Origin: Pogonophryne albipinna
Lineage: Eukaryota; Chordata; Actinopteri; Perciformes; Artedidraconidae
Assembly (NCBI GenBank): GCA_028583405.1
Contig: CM053243.1
Location: forward strand, 22,718,867-22,782,866
Direction: 5' to 3'
DNA length: 64,000 nucleotides
Shown here: positions 1-11,110 of the stretch, piece after piece
Layout: each line of letters starts with the position of its first letter
Numbering within the stretch: position 1 is the stretch's first letter
Notes under the pieces: model-generated
Databases searched by the model: none
Told to the model about the DNA's origin: nothing
The model's input: the letters and a program-made list of their open reading frames with translations, nothing else
Translations under genes and position numbers: made by a program

Positions 1-914
1 TATGAAATAAGCACACCTAAAAATAAAAACTGGAGATGCAGAAGATGCAATTCAAAAGACAATAAATATATTCATGGTGCATGCTCTTATTAAGTTTAAA
101 CTATATCACAGTACTCTTTTGTATAATCAAACATATCAAACAGTACAAATGATTTACTTTGCAAGAAGTAATGAAATTAGAACTCAAACATGACTAGCTG
201 TTTACTATTGGCATTTCCTCACAGCCAATTTCCTCGAAGACATGAAGAGAAAGCCTTCCAACCACTTACTGTAATGTTATTTTTGAATAATGAACCCTTT
301 CTCACGGGTACATTTTTTGTAATCTTGTGTATCAGTGAATTAAAAATTCCCACATCACCAACACTCTCAGAAGGATATTCAGGTCAAGCAGACGAAGGAT
401 CACAAACAATCAACTTTGTGAAGAATGTTGAGGGAAACATCTGCTGATTCATTCACCCATGGCCTCTGAAATTGCTGCGGCCATCACGAGCCCTAATGGC
501 TTTACCTGGTGGCCCTTCATTCATAGCACTGACATCTCATGTAGTTAGATTTGGCAGGTGTTCATTCCGTGGAGCATCGGTAGCTGACTTCTCAATTTTA
601 TCAGCCCCTGGTTAGAGAGCTGGCCAGAAAATAATTCTGCAGCAATTACCATATGTTGTGATTGTGGTTTTGGAGCAACACTACAACATCTGTGTTATAC
701 TGGCAACTGGGGCACCCTGAAAGAAACATTCCTTCCCTGCATCTACCGAACAGGTGCTCCCTGCAACACTGCTCCCCTACAGAGGGGCTTTGGGCCGGCC
801 ACATGGTTCCTCCCTGTTAAAGCTTTTATATACACAGGGCATGTTTGTAAAAGAGTAATTACTGACTTGCAGAGTGTAAGAGAATGCCACAAACGGAACA
901 GTCATCTCTTTGTG
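1..914. other. Non-coding DNA, no gene seen
   Basis: No recognisable coding exon or RNA gene. Short open frames here have no family resemblance. The 460-660 part is less AT-rich and of higher complexity, with TAAT cores, which would suit a conserved regulatory element. That is only an impression, since no cross-species comparison was possible. Confidence 0.5.
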
Positions 915-1125
915 GTAGGGTTGGGCGGTATGAAAAAAATCAAACATCAGAATATCTAACACCTCTACATCAACATAGTGACGATATTGTAGATCATTGG
1001 TGGTTTCAAAAGATGTTGACACAATGAAAGGTTTTGATAAATAATACTCGGTTAAAGGTGGGGTAGGTAAGTTTGAGTAACCGGCTCGAGATACACTTTT
1101 TGTTATATTAAAAATGTAATGACAA
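915..1125. repeat. Possible degraded hAT-like/MITE fragments
   Basis: The stretch opens with TAGGGTTGGGCGGTATGA, which resembles terminal sequences of hAT-type elements common in fish. From about 1053 a TTAAAGGTGGGGTAGGTAAG-like segment follows that resembles another dispersed teleost repeat. No matching second terminus or target duplication was found. The assignment rests on remembered family resemblance only. Confidence 0.3.
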
Positions 1126-4100
1126 AGTTGGTTAAAGAAAATAATATAGCAGCTACAAAAGTGAAAAACGCTAACTGATCTTTTCTTTTTTAAATGGAGG
1201 ATTAAAAAAAAACAAACAACGTAATTCCTTCTGGAATAGTTAATCTTTGGTATGTTATATGTGTACAACCTAACACTTTATTTAAAAAAATGACAATAAG
1301 TCAAGTCTCACATACACATTTTTGGATTAGTCAAAGTTGATATTTGCCTTAAAGTTAAAGATGCAGGCCATACACATACACATACACATACACACTTCAC
1401 TAAATGCCACAAATAAATGAGGGCAAATTGGCAAATGAAAAACAGGCCGTTGGTAAATGAAGGGGATTCCTTGGCCTAAACAATCAATTATCTCTTTAAA
1501 CTTGTAACATCTATCAACATTTGTCACAATCCATAGAGTGGAGCAGGTGGTCCGTTAACACAGTGTCCGCAGGGGACCAGGCGGAGCAGCCAGCAGGCTC
1601 CGACTCAGGGTGTTGTGTGCTCCGGTGTTAAGTGATGTCTCCCACTGCAGGGCTGTGATGGTCTGTCATACAACCACTCAGACCCTCAATGTACATTTCA
1701 TTATAGTGCGGCAGAATGGCAACTGTCACAGAACCTGGCTATCTATTTCACATCGACTCTGTGTAGGTGTTTAAAAAAAAAAAAGGACACTTTGATTTTC
1801 TCTCTGTCAACACCCGCCCGATCCAACAGTGAATAGAGAAGAAGTTGTGCTGGCTAATTTAATCTAAAACTTTATAAGGCAGGACCTGAACATGGGCTTA
1901 TTTCATTTTCCTCTATTAGGTTCTGATTTATTACATATGACATGTTCACATGAGGGGTTAAGTCAATCATTCCAGCAATGTCACCCCACTAATTTATCAT
2001 AGCTTGCGCAATTAATATTTTAATCAACTCAATTCCTACAACAACAGCCTCCATAAAACAGCCAAACACCTGCTTTGCCTTTACTCAATATCAGTCATTG
2101 GGAAGCTAAACAAAATTGCAGTGCTCCCGTTAGGTAGAAGTTTAAATAGCTAAGTATGCAAACCAAAAAAAACTGTAGTTTATTTTGATGATGAAGTAAA
2201 GGTTTTGATAAATCAAGAAAATATTTTGTATACTGCCTTTCCGTTTGCAAAGGTTCTTTAGCATTTCTCTCTTGTTTTCATGCGGTGTCACTAAATCATT
2301 CACTGTGGATTCTTAGACGCACAAGATAATGCTGGATGTGCACAAAGCAGAGACCAAAAAATGAAATGAGCGAGAAAGTATGAAGTGAAACACTGCCAAG
2401 ATGACAATCTGTTTTCAAGAAGGGTGTAATTAGGAGACCAACACATTTTAACATCAATAGAACAGAATTTGGCATTTGAGAGGAAGGAAACGGAAATAAT
2501 TAAACACTTAAAGCATGACCACACTTGCTTGAATAAATGGGAAGAATAAGTCAATTAAATAGGAGTTATTTCAGTTCATAAAAGATGGGGTAAACACTGG
2601 GTTAGCTGCAGAAGAATAATCAGAATCACATTTTATACAGCTATAAATGTGTCATGGATTGCAGAGAAGACAAAGACCTAGAAATTATCTCAAAGACTAG
2701 TTCAAGAATAATTAAACTTTCATGGTTTGCATCAATCTTTTACCATTACAACATTTATTATAAACACATGCTCAGGCATCCTCATTCTTTTTAAGTATGT
2801 TCATATCTCTGCTCTATTTTCTACTTTATATAGACAAATGAAGTACTTCTGCATATTTTACCTACTTTTGCAGAGATACATCAAGAACCTCTGGCTGTCG
2901 GATCATTTTAAGCAGCAGTCCTTCAATAATGTCTACAGCATTTAATTAGCCTGAAATGGAAAATATGATTCTTGCTTATGAACCTGCCACTAATGCTTGT
3001 TAAAAAAATCTATATCTGAAAGCAGTGAAAAGGTAGGTAAAGATGGAACAGCTGTGAAGAGAAATTAATTGACTAAATCTGATAAGATAATTGATGATCT
3101 TATTCAAAGATTATTTGTATCGTTTTCCGTATTGTAAGCAAACATTAGCTCTTAGCGCTTCTTCTTGGCAAGCCATACTGTGATCTGCCAAATTCCCCAT
3201 ACAGTGACAAAGGGAAGTATAAAAAGCCAACTGAGCATAGACAATCTGGAAAATGTTCCCATTCATATTCAATATTTAAATTCCTATCCGTGTGTCTGTG
3301 TATATGCATGAGTGCTCGGTGATCGCAGCGTACCGATTGCTGCTTGAAGTACGGCAGATTGCTGGTTTTGACATTTTCCCATTGTGCATGGTGGTGCAGC
3401 AGGCAATAATTGAATATCAGGTGCATAAGCTGCTCTTTAATTTGACATGTGTGCTTGAGGCAATAAACACATGTGGTGCAGTGGGGGCTGCATAATTGCA
3501 GAGGAATAAAATATCATATCAAGAGTGAGAGGATCACTGTATCAGGTACCCAAAGACAGCTCGTTTGATCATTACGCCAAGGCTAAAGAGGTTGGCTAAT
3601 TAGTTGTCATTAAAACTCACCCTCTAATCAGAGCTCGCTCTTGCATAAAAAATTTCCCCGTCACATGATAAGCTAACAATGCCCTTAACCCTTTCAGCTC
3701 AGTGCTTACAGCTATTAGAAATGGGAAGAACAAATCATTGGTACCGATACATTTTGTTTTCTTGAATTTTCATCCATTTAGGATAAGATAAGGCTGGTTC
3801 TGCTGTTGTCGTACATGGTGTGGTTGATCAGAGCTTATAAGAGAAGGCCTGATCTAAAAATGATGAAGTGGGCTGTCAGAGAAATGGAGATACTTATACA
3901 ATGAGTATACTTTGTTTCCCAGATTCTAAAATCATCAGCTCCACAGTGACATATACTGTAGGCTGGTGCACTTAGCCAAATAGAGAAGAGAGAGGGGGAG
4001 AAGACAGAAGAAGTAAATAAGTGAACAGAGATAAAGAAGACACAGCAACACACACGCATTATATCAGAAAAAGTGGGAATGACTTCTTCAGACAACACCC

Positions 4101-4534
4101 TGGTGAGATGAGCCCCGATGTCTCTGAAACCATGGGTGCCTCATGCCATGACTTTCAAAGATGGCAGAAAGTGGTCCAGTGAGAGACCCATGCATTATTA
4201 GCTGACAAGCCCATATAAATAATAAGACACATAATGCCAAGTATGAGTGCTTGTGTCTCCACAAGGACGCTCAACAGGTGCACCTCTCGTTGCCGCATTT
4301 CCATTTTGTTCAACAAAGAGCCTGCCTGTGCGAATGACTTCTGTCTGAAAGCTTTGCCTGATCATTCTTTTATGTGCCACTTCCCAGAATGCACAACATT
4401 CACAGGACCTCATGATAATAGGCTCGTCGGGACACAGAGAAAGGAGCGAGACGCTTGTCAGAGTGGATACATCCGTGCCTGACCCGAGGGAGATGGCTCG
4501 GTGCACGACACATCAGCTACAGGACACCGAGAGA
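1126..4534. other. Non-coding DNA, no gene seen
   Basis: AT-rich sequence without a recognisable gene. A short CACATA tandem run sits at about 1371-1394. The 1530-1740 stretch is GC-richer and compositionally distinct, with no coding signature I trust. Open frames on both strands at 4198-4506 overlap each other and match no family, so neither is called. Confidence 0.5.
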
Positions 4535-4551
4535 CCCCCCCCCCCCCCCCC
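4535..4551. repeat. Poly-C tract (17 bp)
   Basis: An uninterrupted run of 17 cytosines follows GAGA. Homopolymer tracts of this kind are prone to length polymorphism and to sequencing error. Confidence 0.9.
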
Positions 4552-7472
4552 TTCGTAGGCTAATGGTTGTCAAGTCAGTGAGGGCCTGTGCTCTTTTGTG
4601 GGCCCGGCCTGTTGTCATGTGAAATCCATTAGAGGTCGCAAGCACACAGGATGGGCGGTCGATTGATAAGGGTGGAGGAGAAGTGAGGCAGAAGCAGGGG
4701 AAGAAAAGAAGCTTTTTATCTCCCGACTGTACTGTACTCTCCTTGAGGACTTGTTAAAGCAAGCTGAAGTAGAGTGGAAAATTGGTGGAGATGTCTTACA
4801 TTATTGTTGTACTTCTGAGCAATGGGCTGTACGTATTTTTTCTGAGATAGTAGGGAAATCGAAAATAGCCTTGTTTCCAGAACATGTCAACTCGAGGCTC
4901 TGCTGCTTTCCACAAAGATACATGACAAAGTGTTGTGTAACTATAGTACAATGACCTAAAGAATTTTTTTTAAGTATTTCCCAAACTCTAAAACAAAAAG
5001 TAGAAACACTTTACCCATTTTCTTTATTACCCATGTACCTATACCTAACTAATACTATTCTCAAGAAGTTCCCCTTTTATTTATTGATCATCTGTTCATC
5101 ATAGACCTTGTTTACTCTTTTTCCATTCTTTTTCTAAATTAATTACACAATCCCCAAACTTCTTACAACTCTAATTTCTCAAGACTTGACACTGCAACAA
5201 ACTGTGGAAGATGTTTTAGTTTCAGTGACAGCACACTGAGTCGTACTGTGGGTTTCTTAATTAGATTAATTCACAGGCAATTAAGTGGGGAGCCACTGGA
5301 TACTTGAACACAAATCCATATGCTATTTATGTTTTTGCATGAAGAACCCGGTGACCACCCATCTTTCTGTCAAATCATTCAGAACTATTTTTCTCTTTTT
5401 CCCAGCTCATTAAGTATGTTTTGTGTTTAAAGTGTAAAACATATCATTAATAATCAATCTTGCATTCTATTTTTCAAGCCTCTTTCCCATCATACATGAG
5501 TGATAATTAGTATCTTCACTGTCACACACATGCAAGGCGGTAAAATGCCTCATAGTTTGTATTTATTTTTAAATAATAGGCACAAACAGGTTAAGTCCAT
5601 CATTCATTGGCAGCTTTATTTAATAATATAGCAAGAAATACTGTAGATATCTTACTGTCTGTAACTGTATTAAAGATGCATATTCCGTTTACATATAGAT
5701 TCTTTCTATTGAAGGCTTCTGTCATGTTTCATCTAAAAGTGGTAATGTTAAGGCTTGCATTTAGAGAAGCTTTACGGATTGAGATGATTATGTTTCTTCC
5801 CATTGTTTGAATGTGTTGTGGCAATGAAGAATAACCCATTTAAAAATACATATATGTGAATTTTAAACTGATCTTAAGGTGCCAAGAAATCTGAACCCTC
5901 CTGTAGCATTAGATCATATTACCTAGAATTAGGATCAACCCTAGCCCTAACACTAACTATTTTTTGACTAAAGCTTATTAATACTCTATTCATGTAGAAC
6001 AAACCCTTATTGCATCTGGAATAATACCTGGAATGAATAGCTGGTTAGTTATTGATGGAAGTTGTTTCAAATGGTTGTTGCAAGGTGACTTTCTGTTTAC
6101 ATATGTGTGAAGAGTTGTGTGTGTTCAGTGTGTTTGTTGTATGGATCTGGTGTGAGAACTGAACTGTTTTTAGACAATGTGACATAATTAATGGTTTACA
6201 CATGCTTTAATGAGTCATTTTGTTTGTCCATGTCCATGTTTGCCAACACATAGGACTGAAGATAGTTGTTTCCGAGTATTGTTTGAAATGGAAGCTTTCA
6301 TAGGGTCTTTTGAAGGATGCCACTGAGCTGCCTATTATAATTAGAGAGCTTTGACCTTCTCATTAGAGCCATGGCTGCTCCTTCTCTCTATCCCTCCCTC
6401 CCACCATACAGGCCTGTCACAGGACAATCAGTATATCAAAGCAAAATATGTATTAAAGCCAACATTAAAAAACACACACAGCATAACCTTTGAATTACAC
6501 ACCATAGAGTCAAATTAATCGTCTTGCTTAACCCCCCTAAAATTCTGCTCATCCTGCTCGTTTGTATCTTACATTTTTCATTCCAAATGTTCAGGACTTC
6601 AAAGTAGCATCCCAGAGCTAATCCGTCTCTTCTGACAAAGACCTGTTTCAAATTAGCCCTTTGTTTGGACCTGCTTTCCTCCCTGTCTTTACATCTAAAT
6701 GTCAAAAAGGGTATTAAATACAGTGTGGCAATCATCTGGGGAGGCTGGCAGGAGAGAATAAGAGGGGAGAGTATGGCAGAGGGTGTGTAAAAGCCCTCTA
6801 ATTAATCTTCCCCATTGATTTTGTTTTATGTCTGATGTACTGTGTGAGTCATTAGCATCTTGATGTTCTCCAAGAAAACATTTAACACTTAAAACTTCTG
6901 AGAGTACATTCACAAGTTTAATGGTAGAATAATGGCCTTGGTGTGTGTGACTGTGTGTGCATGTGTGTGTGAATTATATAAAAGCAAGACAAAACCGCTA
7001 TATTCAGACCAGAAGAATGGGATTAACAGTGTGGTAAATAATGCAGACACTTTGACACATGTTGTCGCCTTCATGTGAGGTCTCAGTAGGAAGAGAAGGG
7101 CTGAGTTGTGAGTGAACTCCAGAGGGGTATCCTCATTGAAGGACCCCTGCATAATCCATTCATCTTGATATGGCTGGATGACATTGTATATAAATCAACA
7201 GATAGTGTTGATGTGTGTGACATTGTATTACAGTTGTTTCTTTTTTTATAATTGTCTTTTAATCCTGTGTAAACATGCAGTTACCAAAGGGCTTTCCTGT
7301 TTCCATAAACATGTTGTTGATGGATTAAGCTTGGAGATGTTAAAATCTAAACAACATTGTTATTTACATTTTAGGGTGTTGGATTTGATCGACATCCCAG
7401 GTCCTTGAGGTCAAAACTCTTTAAGTGTTCTGATAACAATTTTCTTTGGAAAGTATACATTATATCTCGACT
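4552..7472. other. Non-coding DNA, no gene seen
   Basis: AT-rich, with no coding exon recognised. The 4560-4740 part is GC-richer and of high complexity. The only structure found is the first copy of a 39-bp direct repeat at 5577-5615, listed separately. Confidence 0.5.
5577..5615 (+). repeat. 39-bp perfect direct repeat, copy 1
   Basis: This 39-bp segment, beginning TAGGCACAAACAGG and ending TTGGCAGCT, recurs without a mismatch at 7553-7591, about 1.98 kb downstream in the same orientation. The flanks of the two copies do not match. The second copy lies in a possible hAT-like fragment, so copy 1 may be a remnant of the same family. Confidence 0.85.
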
Positions 7473-7660
7473 AAGGGTGCAAATGATTAATGTCTGATCG
7501 ACCCTTGTTAAAACCAACAATATTAGTGCTTTGTATGTAGGGGTTCTTTGGTTAGGCACAAACAGGTTAAGTCCATCATTCATTGGCAGCTGCAGTGTGT
7601 GCGCCAGAAAGGCAACTGATTCCTCAACGTTAGCACCAAGACCCGAAAACAATACATATT
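7473..7660. repeat. Possible hAT-like element fragment
   Basis: The stretch begins TAAGGGTGCAAATGATTAAT followed by a GATCGACC block. This resembles the TAGGGTGCAACGATTA-type ends of fish hAT elements. It includes copy 2 of the 39-bp repeat. A 93-codon minus-strand frame (7371-7652) spans it but has no recognised domain. The other terminus was not found, so the call is weak. Confidence 0.3.
7553..7591 (+). repeat. 39-bp perfect direct repeat, copy 2
   Basis: Identical over 39 bp to 5577-5615 and in the same orientation. Identity stops sharply on both sides, which suggests a dispersed repeat fragment or a small copy-paste event rather than a local tandem duplication. Confidence 0.85.
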
Positions 7661-10357
7661 TTTTGAGGCGTTCTCTTTGTTTCTAAACTGTAGGTTAAAG
7701 ATGCCATGTGGACTTTTTGAGCCGTAGTGGAAAAATACATTTTCTCACTATAAGAAGTCAACAAACAATGTAAACATGTAGACTTTGCTCAACTCTTGTG
7801 CTTCATATTTCATACATTTTTATCAGGAATCAGCTCACTGATATACTGTAGATATACCCATAACACTTGCAGTGGTACAGTCATCTATTGGGTTATTTTT
7901 TCATGTCGGTCAGAAGCCTTTTTTATTTAATACCGGTAATAATAAAGTCTACATTGTGTTTATAATTGCAACGCTGTGAAAAAGGGCCGATCTCAATGTG
8001 TAATTATGACATGATAAAAAAACATTTTCCAGCTCAATACATCATCTTTATTGTGGATACATATGTTGATTGGAAATGACATGAGGTTAAAATCACTTAT
8101 TGAATCTAATCAGGGCATAACTGATTGTCATTATGGAAAAGAGGATATTTTGCGAGTTGTTTTGGACACTGTGTTAGTTGATGGGTGTGAGCGTGTAATC
8201 TTCTTCCTTGGGGCTTATGAAGCAGCGATAGTGTGACAGACACATGCCAGAGCTGACACGCAACATACTGTACGAGAGCGAGGACTCGGAATAGCTGTGC
8301 CACCCAAACCAAGTCATTAGGCTCCTCACCACCTGCACAGTTTCCTCCTACGTAAAGAGCTGTATAAATTAATCACACACAGCCTTATGCACTTTGATGC
8401 AATTTATAATGCACATTAATGAGGGCTGACAGCTGTAACTAAAAGGCAGAATGATCACTTACAATTCAAATAAAAATCACAGTGCAATAACAAAAGTCAT
8501 TTGCATGACTTTTTTTCTTGTCATGCTCTATTTTCGTCTTCAGCTTTCATTCCTGCTGTTTTATCAGAGGCCGAATGCATGTGAAAAGACTAAATGATCT
8601 GCAAATTGATGCAACACTTAGGCTGTGTCTCACTCCAGAATATGAGCTCTAATTGTGCATTGTGTGTAGGTATGGCATTTATTGATAAAAAGGCTTTTCT
8701 CCACACCTCATTTCAATCTCAATGTCTTATCAGTCGCCTTTGTTAAGTCACTGCTTGTTGATGGGCATTCATAGGTTATACAGTTACTAATTACATTCCT
8801 TTTCCCCCCCATGTGTTTTCACAGTGGCAACTTGTCTTTTGTTGTGCTATATTCCCCCATGCAAAATCAAAGTGGAAATGCTTTCACAACCAAACATTGT
8901 GCTCACATGAAAACATCACGAGGAAATCATTTGAGCTGACCTTCAGAGGTGCTAATTAAATTTTGGGCGTGTGGCGATGGTATAACTGATTTCATTCTTC
9001 ATTATGGCCTGTAATGACATTTCTCAGCTGTCAGAAGCATTGCGGGGGGGCTCGCTTGTGAGGTTTGGGATGAATTAACCATTATACCATCATAGAGACA
9101 GCATAACCATAAAGGAGGGGTGGAGAAAAAGCTCAGAGTTCATCATTCTGAAATCGAAGTTGAATGTTTGCTGCAGAAACGCGGCAATAGTTTAACATTG
9201 ATGCTTTATGTTTTTTTGGCCATTCAGCTGCTCACAACAAAGGCATGATGACCTTCCTGACTGCAGAACAAATCCATATGTCTCCGCTCCAATAAAAGGC
9301 TTGAACGGGATCCTAAAGAGTTAATTAAGATGTCAGTATGCGTAGGTCAGCTGCAGTGCAGAATCTGGAGAGGAAGATATACAGTACAGAACAAAGAGCC
9401 CAGCTGGATCTGTGAGGCCATGCACAGAGAAGAGGGATGTCTCTGGCTTGAATTTACACTAACAGCCTTGTTGTAAAAGTCATTTTGAATACCAGTTCAT
9501 TTTTACACAGTAAACAAAGCTATGTTGAAGTGGTGGAATAAAGAAAAGCTGAACGTCACTACTCGTCACCTGGGTCATAAGCAGATAATGCAAACAGCTA
9601 TATGCTAAGATAGGTTTCACCACTTGACACATGATGAGCAGTATGTGTTATACTTGTGTAAGGATGTCTGGTGATATAGAGTCGTATATTAGTACAATGA
9701 AATGGAGAACAGACATAAGGTTATTGTTTACATTAGTGCAAAAAGATTGACATTGTATTTGTGTCTATACAATGCAACTTTGTTTATATTATGTAAATTA
9801 AGTTTCATTGTTTTCCAATGTATCTAAGGTTTATAGTAGGTATATTCTCTTATTAAAACAACTGAATAGATGTCTTAAAGTAAGTAAATCAAACATTTCT
9901 CACACTATTGAAACATTTGTAAAAAGGTTTACACCAACTAAATTAACTAATTAGCATTGAAGACAAAGAGGAAATATGTAAAATAAAAATATAATTTTAG
10001 GGTTTCTGTTTATGTCATTCTGTTTTATGATGGACATTAATTTCACTTTTGTATTTCACAACAGATACGATCTGAAGGGCCACTCATCTGCCGAGAGAGA
10101 GGAGGATAAGTAGACAGGATGTGGCCTGAGAAAAGGAAGGGTGACTGACACAGTTAAATGCTTCATTCCCTGGAGGGTGGATGTAGATCTTGTTATTTCC
10201 ATTTCCCGCCACTTTTCTCTATTTCTACGTGTGTTGGTGTGTCTTCTGTTTGATTGTACCGAGGATCTGATCCCACAATGTCCAGTAAAAGCGCTCTGCC
10301 ACAGTTCTCTCTGGCACACAGGGTTTTAGTTAAAAAGGCAGAGCCCACAAGACTAAT
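7661..10357. other. Non-coding DNA with regulatory-looking stretches
   Basis: No gene recognised. The 8340-8640 and 8930-9120 stretches have high sequence complexity, TAAT cores, a POU octamer and little sign of repeat decay. Vertebrate conserved non-coding elements often look like this. Conservation itself could not be tested. Confidence 0.4.
8492..8513. promoter_or_regulatory. Palindrome centred on a POU octamer
   Basis: Nine-base arms AAAAGTCAT and ATGACTTTT flank the 4-base centre TTGC. The canonical octamer ATTTGCAT occupies 8499-8506, exactly across the centre. Octamers are bound by POU-domain factors (Oct/Brn families). The binding role is inferred from the motif only. Confidence 0.4.
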
Positions 10358-10541
10358 CCATTACATTACATTACATGTTACTTGTTAGACGCTTTTATCC
10401 AAAGCGACTTGACACTGTGTGTGGACAATCCCCACAGGAGCAATTTGGGGTGAAGTGTCTTGCCCAGGGACACATCGACGAACCTGTGCTCCCCTGATCC
10501 GAACACCAACGCACTAGTCCACTGCGCCACACGCCTCCCGG
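10358..10541 (-). repeat. tRNA-derived SINE with (TGTAA)n tail
   Basis: Read on the minus strand, the element starts near 10541 with a tRNA-like head. Box A (TGGCGCAGTGG) is at 10519-10529 and a decayed box B (GGTTCGTCGATG) at 10473-10484, at the spacing of a pol III internal promoter. A body follows, then the hairpin CGCTTTGGATAAAAGCG and a tail of TGTAA repeats ending near 10358. This layout is typical of teleost SINEs that borrow the 3' end of an L2/CR1-like LINE. The box B decay suggests an old, silent copy. Clear target-site duplications were not found. Confidence 0.75.
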
Positions 10542-10898
10542 GATTAGATCCTGTGGTAGCCGAGGAAAACAGACTAGCCAACATCAAACTTCAAACCACA
10601 TTGATTTAGATGGAATCGTTCTGATAGTAAGGAACATGCTTGCAGATCAACAGCATTTTTTCGCGGAATCATATTAGATTTGCACGAAGCTCCTCTATTT
10701 CTTCATATATCTATATAGTTGAATGTACATTTTTCAATTTTAGATTTACTGTTATCAGACACTGGGTATGTATTTATTTATAGAGGACCACAGATGGAAA
10801 TTAGCTATTAGCTATAATCTGGCATATTGCATCTCTTCTTTTTGCTGAGATTAATGTTTTTGTATGCATGGTCCTTCTATAAATAAATACAAATACTT
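10542..10898. other. Non-coding spacer between two SINEs
   Basis: AT-rich spacer with no recognisable gene or repeat. It separates the minus-strand SINE from the plus-strand one. Confidence 0.5.
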
Positions 10899-11110
10899 GG
10901 CTTGGCAACTGGAAGGTCACCAGTTCAAGTCCCGGCAAGACCAAGTGCTACCGAGGTGTCCCTGAGCAAGGCACCGTTCCCTACACTGCTCCCCGGGCGC
11001 CGTACATAATGGCAGCCCACTGTTCCTAACACTATGATGGGTCAAATGCAGAGAAACCGTTTTGTTACATAGTACCTGTACTGTGTAAAAGTGAAAAATA
11101 CACATTCCCT
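10899..11110 (+). repeat. tRNA-derived SINE-like copy, 5' truncated
   Basis: The plus strand carries a box B-like AGTTCAAGTCC at 10922-10932 in a tRNA-like arm context, followed by a body with CTGAGCAAGGCACC and CTGCTCCCCGGGCGCCG. I recognise this as the body of a common fish SINE family. No box A is seen upstream, so the copy seems 5'-truncated. The 3' boundary near 11110 is approximate. Confidence 0.6.

Noticed and set aside
777..1268. 163-codon minus-strand frame
   Set aside because: It crosses hAT-like repeat fragments and AT-rich DNA, with low-complexity FFL/LLH stretches and no domain; probably chance.
7371..7652. 93-codon minus-strand frame (GLGANVEESVAFLAH)
   Set aside because: It looked like a possible exon, but it overlaps a hAT-like end and the repeated 39-mer, has no clear splice sites and matches no family I know.
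10470..10530. Possible tRNA gene
   Set aside because: Box A and box B are present, but box B is degraded, there is no cloverleaf or pol III terminator, and the sequence continues into a SINE body and repeat tail.
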